A stretch of DNA of 20,008 nt. Origin: an uncultured Oscillospiraceae bacterium. Lineage in GTDB: Bacteria > Bacillota_A > Clostridia > Oscillospirales > Oscillospiraceae. Shown piece by piece: positions 17,727 to 20,008 of this stretch; the first letter of the stretch is position 1, and every line of letters starts with the position of its first letter. A program made the translations under genes and the position numbers. The notes beneath the pieces were generated by a model. It was not told where the DNA came from and did not search any database. It was given only the letters and a program-made list of their open reading frames with translations. Location of the stretch: assembly GCA_900769845.1 (NCBI GenBank), contig CAAGIF010000010.1, forward strand, positions 1-20,008, in the 5' to 3' direction.

Positions 17727-18590
17727 ATGGCATCCCAAAAAGGCCTAGGCAAGGGTCTGGGCGCATTACTTGGGGATTTCGCAGAGGAACCTCAGGGAAA
17801 TACCCCTTATCAGCTGCTGCCTATATATAAAGTAGAACCCAATCCGGAGCAGCCCCGGCAGGACTTTGATGAAGAAGAACTCCAGGCCTTGTCCGACTCC
17901 ATTCAGGAACACGGCATCATCCAGCCCCTGACCGTCCGGGAAATGCCCAACGGCTATTACCAGATCATCGCCGGCGAACGGCGCTGGAGAGCCGCCCGCA
18001 TGGCCGCGCTTTCCGAAGTGCCGGTGGTGGTCATCGATGCGGACGACAAAAAAGCCATGGAGCTTGCCCTTATCGAAAACCTCCAGCGGCAGGATCTGAA
18101 CCCGGTGGAAGAAGCTCTGGGATATCAAACCCTCATAGAAGATCACGGCATGACTCAGGAAGAAGCCGCAAACCGGGTGGGAAAATCCCGTCCTGCCGTG
18201 GCAAACGCCCTGCGTTTGCTGGGATTAAAAGACGAAATCCTGGAACAACTACGATCCGGATCCCTGACCCCGGGTCACGCCCGGGCGCTGCTGTCCCTGA
18301 AATCTGAGAAAAAACAAACAGAAGCCGCCCAGAAAATCATCGCACTGGGACTGTCCGTCCGCCAGGCAGAACTGCTCTGTAAAAATATAGGCAAAGAGCT
18401 TCCCATCCAGAAAGAAATCCCCACATTGGCTGTGAATTATGTGGCCGAGTGTGAAAAAAACCTAGCCAAGCACCTGGGACGGAAAGTTAAAATTGTCAAC
18501 GGCAAGCGCAAAGGCCATTTTGAATTAGAATTCTATGGTCAGGAGGATCTGCAGAATCTGCTGGATGCTCTGATGAAGCTTCAAAAATAA
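17727..18590 (+). CDS. parB: Chromosome partitioning protein ParB/Spo0J
   Basis: ParB is a CTP-dependent DNA clamp that loads at parS and recruits SMC. The 287-residue protein starts with the ParA-stimulating segment KGLGKGLGALLG (5-16), which carries the basic residues known to activate the ATPase. The CTP-binding N-terminal domain includes GERRWRAARMAAL and ENLQRQDLNPVEEA. The central helix-turn-helix (MTQEEAANRVGKSRPAVANA) contacts parS, followed by GHARALLSL and a C-terminal dimerisation domain. The intact GERR motif suggests working CTP clamping. AGAAAGGA provides the ribosome binding site. serS starts 19 bases after the stop with no terminator in between. Confidence 0.97.
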   Translation: MASQKGLGKGLGALLGDFAEEPQGNTPYQLLPIYKVEPNPEQPRQDFDEEELQALSDSIQEHGIIQPLTVREMPNGYYQIIAGERRWRAARMAALSEVPVVVIDADDKKAMELALIENLQRQDLNPVEEALGYQTLIEDHGMTQEEAANRVGKSRPAVANALRLLGLKDEILEQLRSGSLTPGHARALLSLKSEKKQTEAAQKIIALGLSVRQAELLCKNIGKELPIQKEIPTLAVNYVAECEKNLAKHLGRKVKIVNGKRKGHFELEFYGQEDLQNLLDALMKLQK

Positions 18591-18609
18591 CCCGTAAGGA
18601 GAAATCAAT

Positions 18610-19944
18610 ATGCTGGATATTAAGAAAATCAAGGAAAATCCCGAGGCCGTCAAAGCTGGCCTCCGCGCCAAGGAAGTGGATTGCGACGCCATCGTGGATA
18701 AGATCGTGGAACTGGATGTGGAAATCCGCGCTCTGAAAACCTCCACCGAAACCAAGACCGCCCAGAAGAACAAGCTGGCAAAGGAAAACGGCAAGCTCTT
18801 CGGCCAGAAAAAGGGCGCAGAAAAACAGGGTAAGGACACCGCTGAGATCGATGCCGTCATCGAAAAGAACAAGCAGGAATCCATCGCCCTGGATAACGAG
18901 ATCGCCGACGATGCCGCAAAGCTCAAGGATCTGAGCGTAGAGTTCAAAACCGCCATGCTCAGCCTGCCCAACCTGCCTGACGAGGACCTGCTCCCCGGCG
19001 GCAAGGAAAACAACCAGCCTCTGCGCTATGTGGGCAATAAACCCGCCTTCGACTTTGAACCCAAGCACCATGTGGATCTGTGCCAGAATTTGGGCCTCAT
19101 CGACTACGAGCGGGGCGTCAAACTGGCCGGCGCCGGCAACTGGATGTACACCGGCATGGGCGCACGGTTGGAATGGGCGCTGCTGAACTACTTTATCGAT
19201 ACCCACACCGCCGACGGCTACGATTTTATTCTGCCCCCCCACATGCTGGAGTACATGTGCGGTGAAACCGCAGGTCAGTTCCCCAAATTTGCCGACGAAG
19301 TCTACAAGATTGGCAACCCCACCGATGACCGGGTGCATTATATGCTCCCCACCGCAGAGGCTGCCCTCTGCTCCATCTACCGGGATGAGATCCTGTCCGA
19401 AAAAGATCTGCCCAAGAAGCTCTTCGCTTACACCCCCTGCTTCCGCCGAGAAGCCGGTTCTCACCGGGCTGACGAGCGGGGCATGGTTCGCGGCCACCAG
19501 TTCAATAAGGTGGAAATGTTCCAGTTCTGCAAGCCCGAGGATTCCGACGCCGCATTCGAAGAGCTGGTCACCAAGGCCGAAAAGCTGGTTGAAGGCCTGG
19601 GCTTCCACTTCCGCACCGTGAAGCTGGCTGCCGGCGACTGCTCCGCATCCATGGCAAGAACCTATGACATCGAGATTCTGATCCCCTCTATGGACGGTTA
19701 TAAGGAAGTATCCTCCGTGTCCAACGCCCGGGATTACCAGGCCCGGCGGGGCAATATCCGCTTCCGCCGGGAAGAAACCGGCAAACCCGAGTTCCTGCAT
19801 ACCCTGAACGGCTCCGGTCTGGCAACCTCCCGGATTTTCCCCGCGCTGGTGGAACAGAATCAGCGCGCTGATGGCTCCGTCGTTGTTCCCGAAGTGCTGC
19901 GCAAGTACCTGGGCGGCATTGAAGTCATTGAGCCCAAGAAGTAA
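18610..19944 (+). CDS. serS: Seryl-tRNA synthetase
   Basis: SerRS charges tRNA(Ser) with serine and also provides Ser-tRNA for selenocysteine in species that use it. The 444-residue protein begins MLDIKKIKENPEAV and carries the N-terminal two-helix tRNA-binding arm (about 30-105, Lys/Glu-rich coiled coil). The class II catalytic core includes the serine-contacting PTAE segment, motif 2 (CFRREAGSHRADERG with HQFNKVEMF) and motif 3 (LNGSGLATSRIFPALVEQNQ). Motif 2 has FRREAGSHRAD where many bacteria have FRSEAGSAGRD, a minor variation. The gene is complete, slightly longer than the usual 425 or so, and is preceded by AAGGAG. Spacing of 19 bases suggests co-transcription with parAB. No T-box leader is present, so it is not controlled that way here. 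Confidence 0.97.
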   Translation: MLDIKKIKENPEAVKAGLRAKEVDCDAIVDKIVELDVEIRALKTSTETKTAQKNKLAKENGKLFGQKKGAEKQGKDTAEIDAVIEKNKQESIALDNEIADDAAKLKDLSVEFKTAMLSLPNLPDEDLLPGGKENNQPLRYVGNKPAFDFEPKHHVDLCQNLGLIDYERGVKLAGAGNWMYTGMGARLEWALLNYFIDTHTADGYDFILPPHMLEYMCGETAGQFPKFADEVYKIGNPTDDRVHYMLPTAEAALCSIYRDEILSEKDLPKKLFAYTPCFRREAGSHRADERGMVRGHQFNKVEMFQFCKPEDSDAAFEELVTKAEKLVEGLGFHFRTVKLAAGDCSASMARTYDIEILIPSMDGYKEVSSVSNARDYQARRGNIRFRREETGKPEFLHTLNGSGLATSRIFPALVEQNQRADGSVVVPEVLRKYLGGIEVIEPKK

Positions 19945-19962
19945 GCGTACCGAAATGTCGGC

Positions 19963-19988
19963 GTAAGCCAGCAACCGCGCCGGCTTAC
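19963..19988 (+). other. Weak hairpin after serS
   Basis: GTAAGCC (19963-19969) can pair with GGCTTAC (19982-19988) across a 12-base loop. No T-run follows within the window, so termination is doubtful. The remaining bases to 20008 show nothing further. Confidence 0.3.
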
Positions 19989-20008
19989 TATGACAACTGA
20001 TTACTGAA

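Noticed and set aside
18591..18609. T-box leader for serS
   Set aside because: Only 19 bases separate parB and serS, too short for a T-box, and the conserved T-box sequence is absent.
18496..19974. Long - strand open frame opposite serS and the end of parB
   Set aside because: It is a shadow of the serS coding sequence; serS carries all class II motifs, and the reverse frame shows no family signature.

Overview
The window is about 20 kb of a moderately GC-rich bacterial chromosome, probably an uncultured or draft-assembled gut-type Clostridia member (Oscillospiraceae/Ruminococcaceae-like). This placement is an inference from a Soj/ParA-Spo0J/ParB-SerS order with parS sites, a DUF1836 regulator, strong AGGAGG-type ribosome binding sites, consensus sigma-A promoters and the general protein style. 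The first 33 bases are Illumina adapter sequence, so base 1 is a contig end and the first gene is a fragment.

Left part (35-2645, + strand): nucleoside salvage. The 3' part of deoB (phosphopentomutase), cdd (cytidine deaminase) and a BMP-family lipoprotein, likely a nucleoside-binding protein, end at a strong terminator.

Centre-left (2750-6785, + strand): a compact operon of an Lrp/AsnC regulator followed by a three-gene proton-translocating-type transhydrogenase, pntAA-pntAB-pntB. PntB is 652 residues instead of about 460. It carries two tandem, about 90% identical NADP(H)-binding domains III, each behind its own Ala/Pro/Glu-rich linker. By hand alignment the enzyme also lacks the usual K-R-S loop that binds the NADP 2'-phosphate, and has no histidine at the three membrane positions where the proton-channel histidine is normally found. 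This is the most unusual protein system in the window.

Centre (6813-9228, + strand): a small acidic membrane-anchored protein translationally coupled to a GluQ-type glutamyl-Q-tRNA(Asp) synthetase, then a sugar-phosphate nucleotidyltransferase-like gene and a 16-bp-stem terminator.

AT-rich island (about 9230-11555, - strand): three genes of clearly lower GC encode a multi-spanning membrane protein of unknown function, a rhomboid protease and an alpha/beta hydrolase. Related short motifs built on CAAATT(C)CAA/GTTTG lie at every junction and at both edges. One junction is a roughly 110-bp imperfect palindrome with an 8-bp direct repeat on each side. The layout looks like a cassette array or MITE-assisted insertion; no recombinase is present in the window.

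Right-centre (11678-16177, - strand): an SPFH membrane-scaffold operon, DUF1836 regulator - hflK - hflC - unknown two-TM protein - flotillin, driven by a TTGACA/17/TATGAT promoter.

Right part (16414-19944, + strand): a small zinc-ribbon membrane protein, two parS sites (one perfect, one with a single change), parA/soj, parB/spo0J and serS. This chromosome-partition cluster suggests the region lies near the replication origin. No rRNA, tRNA, CRISPR array or transposase gene was found.
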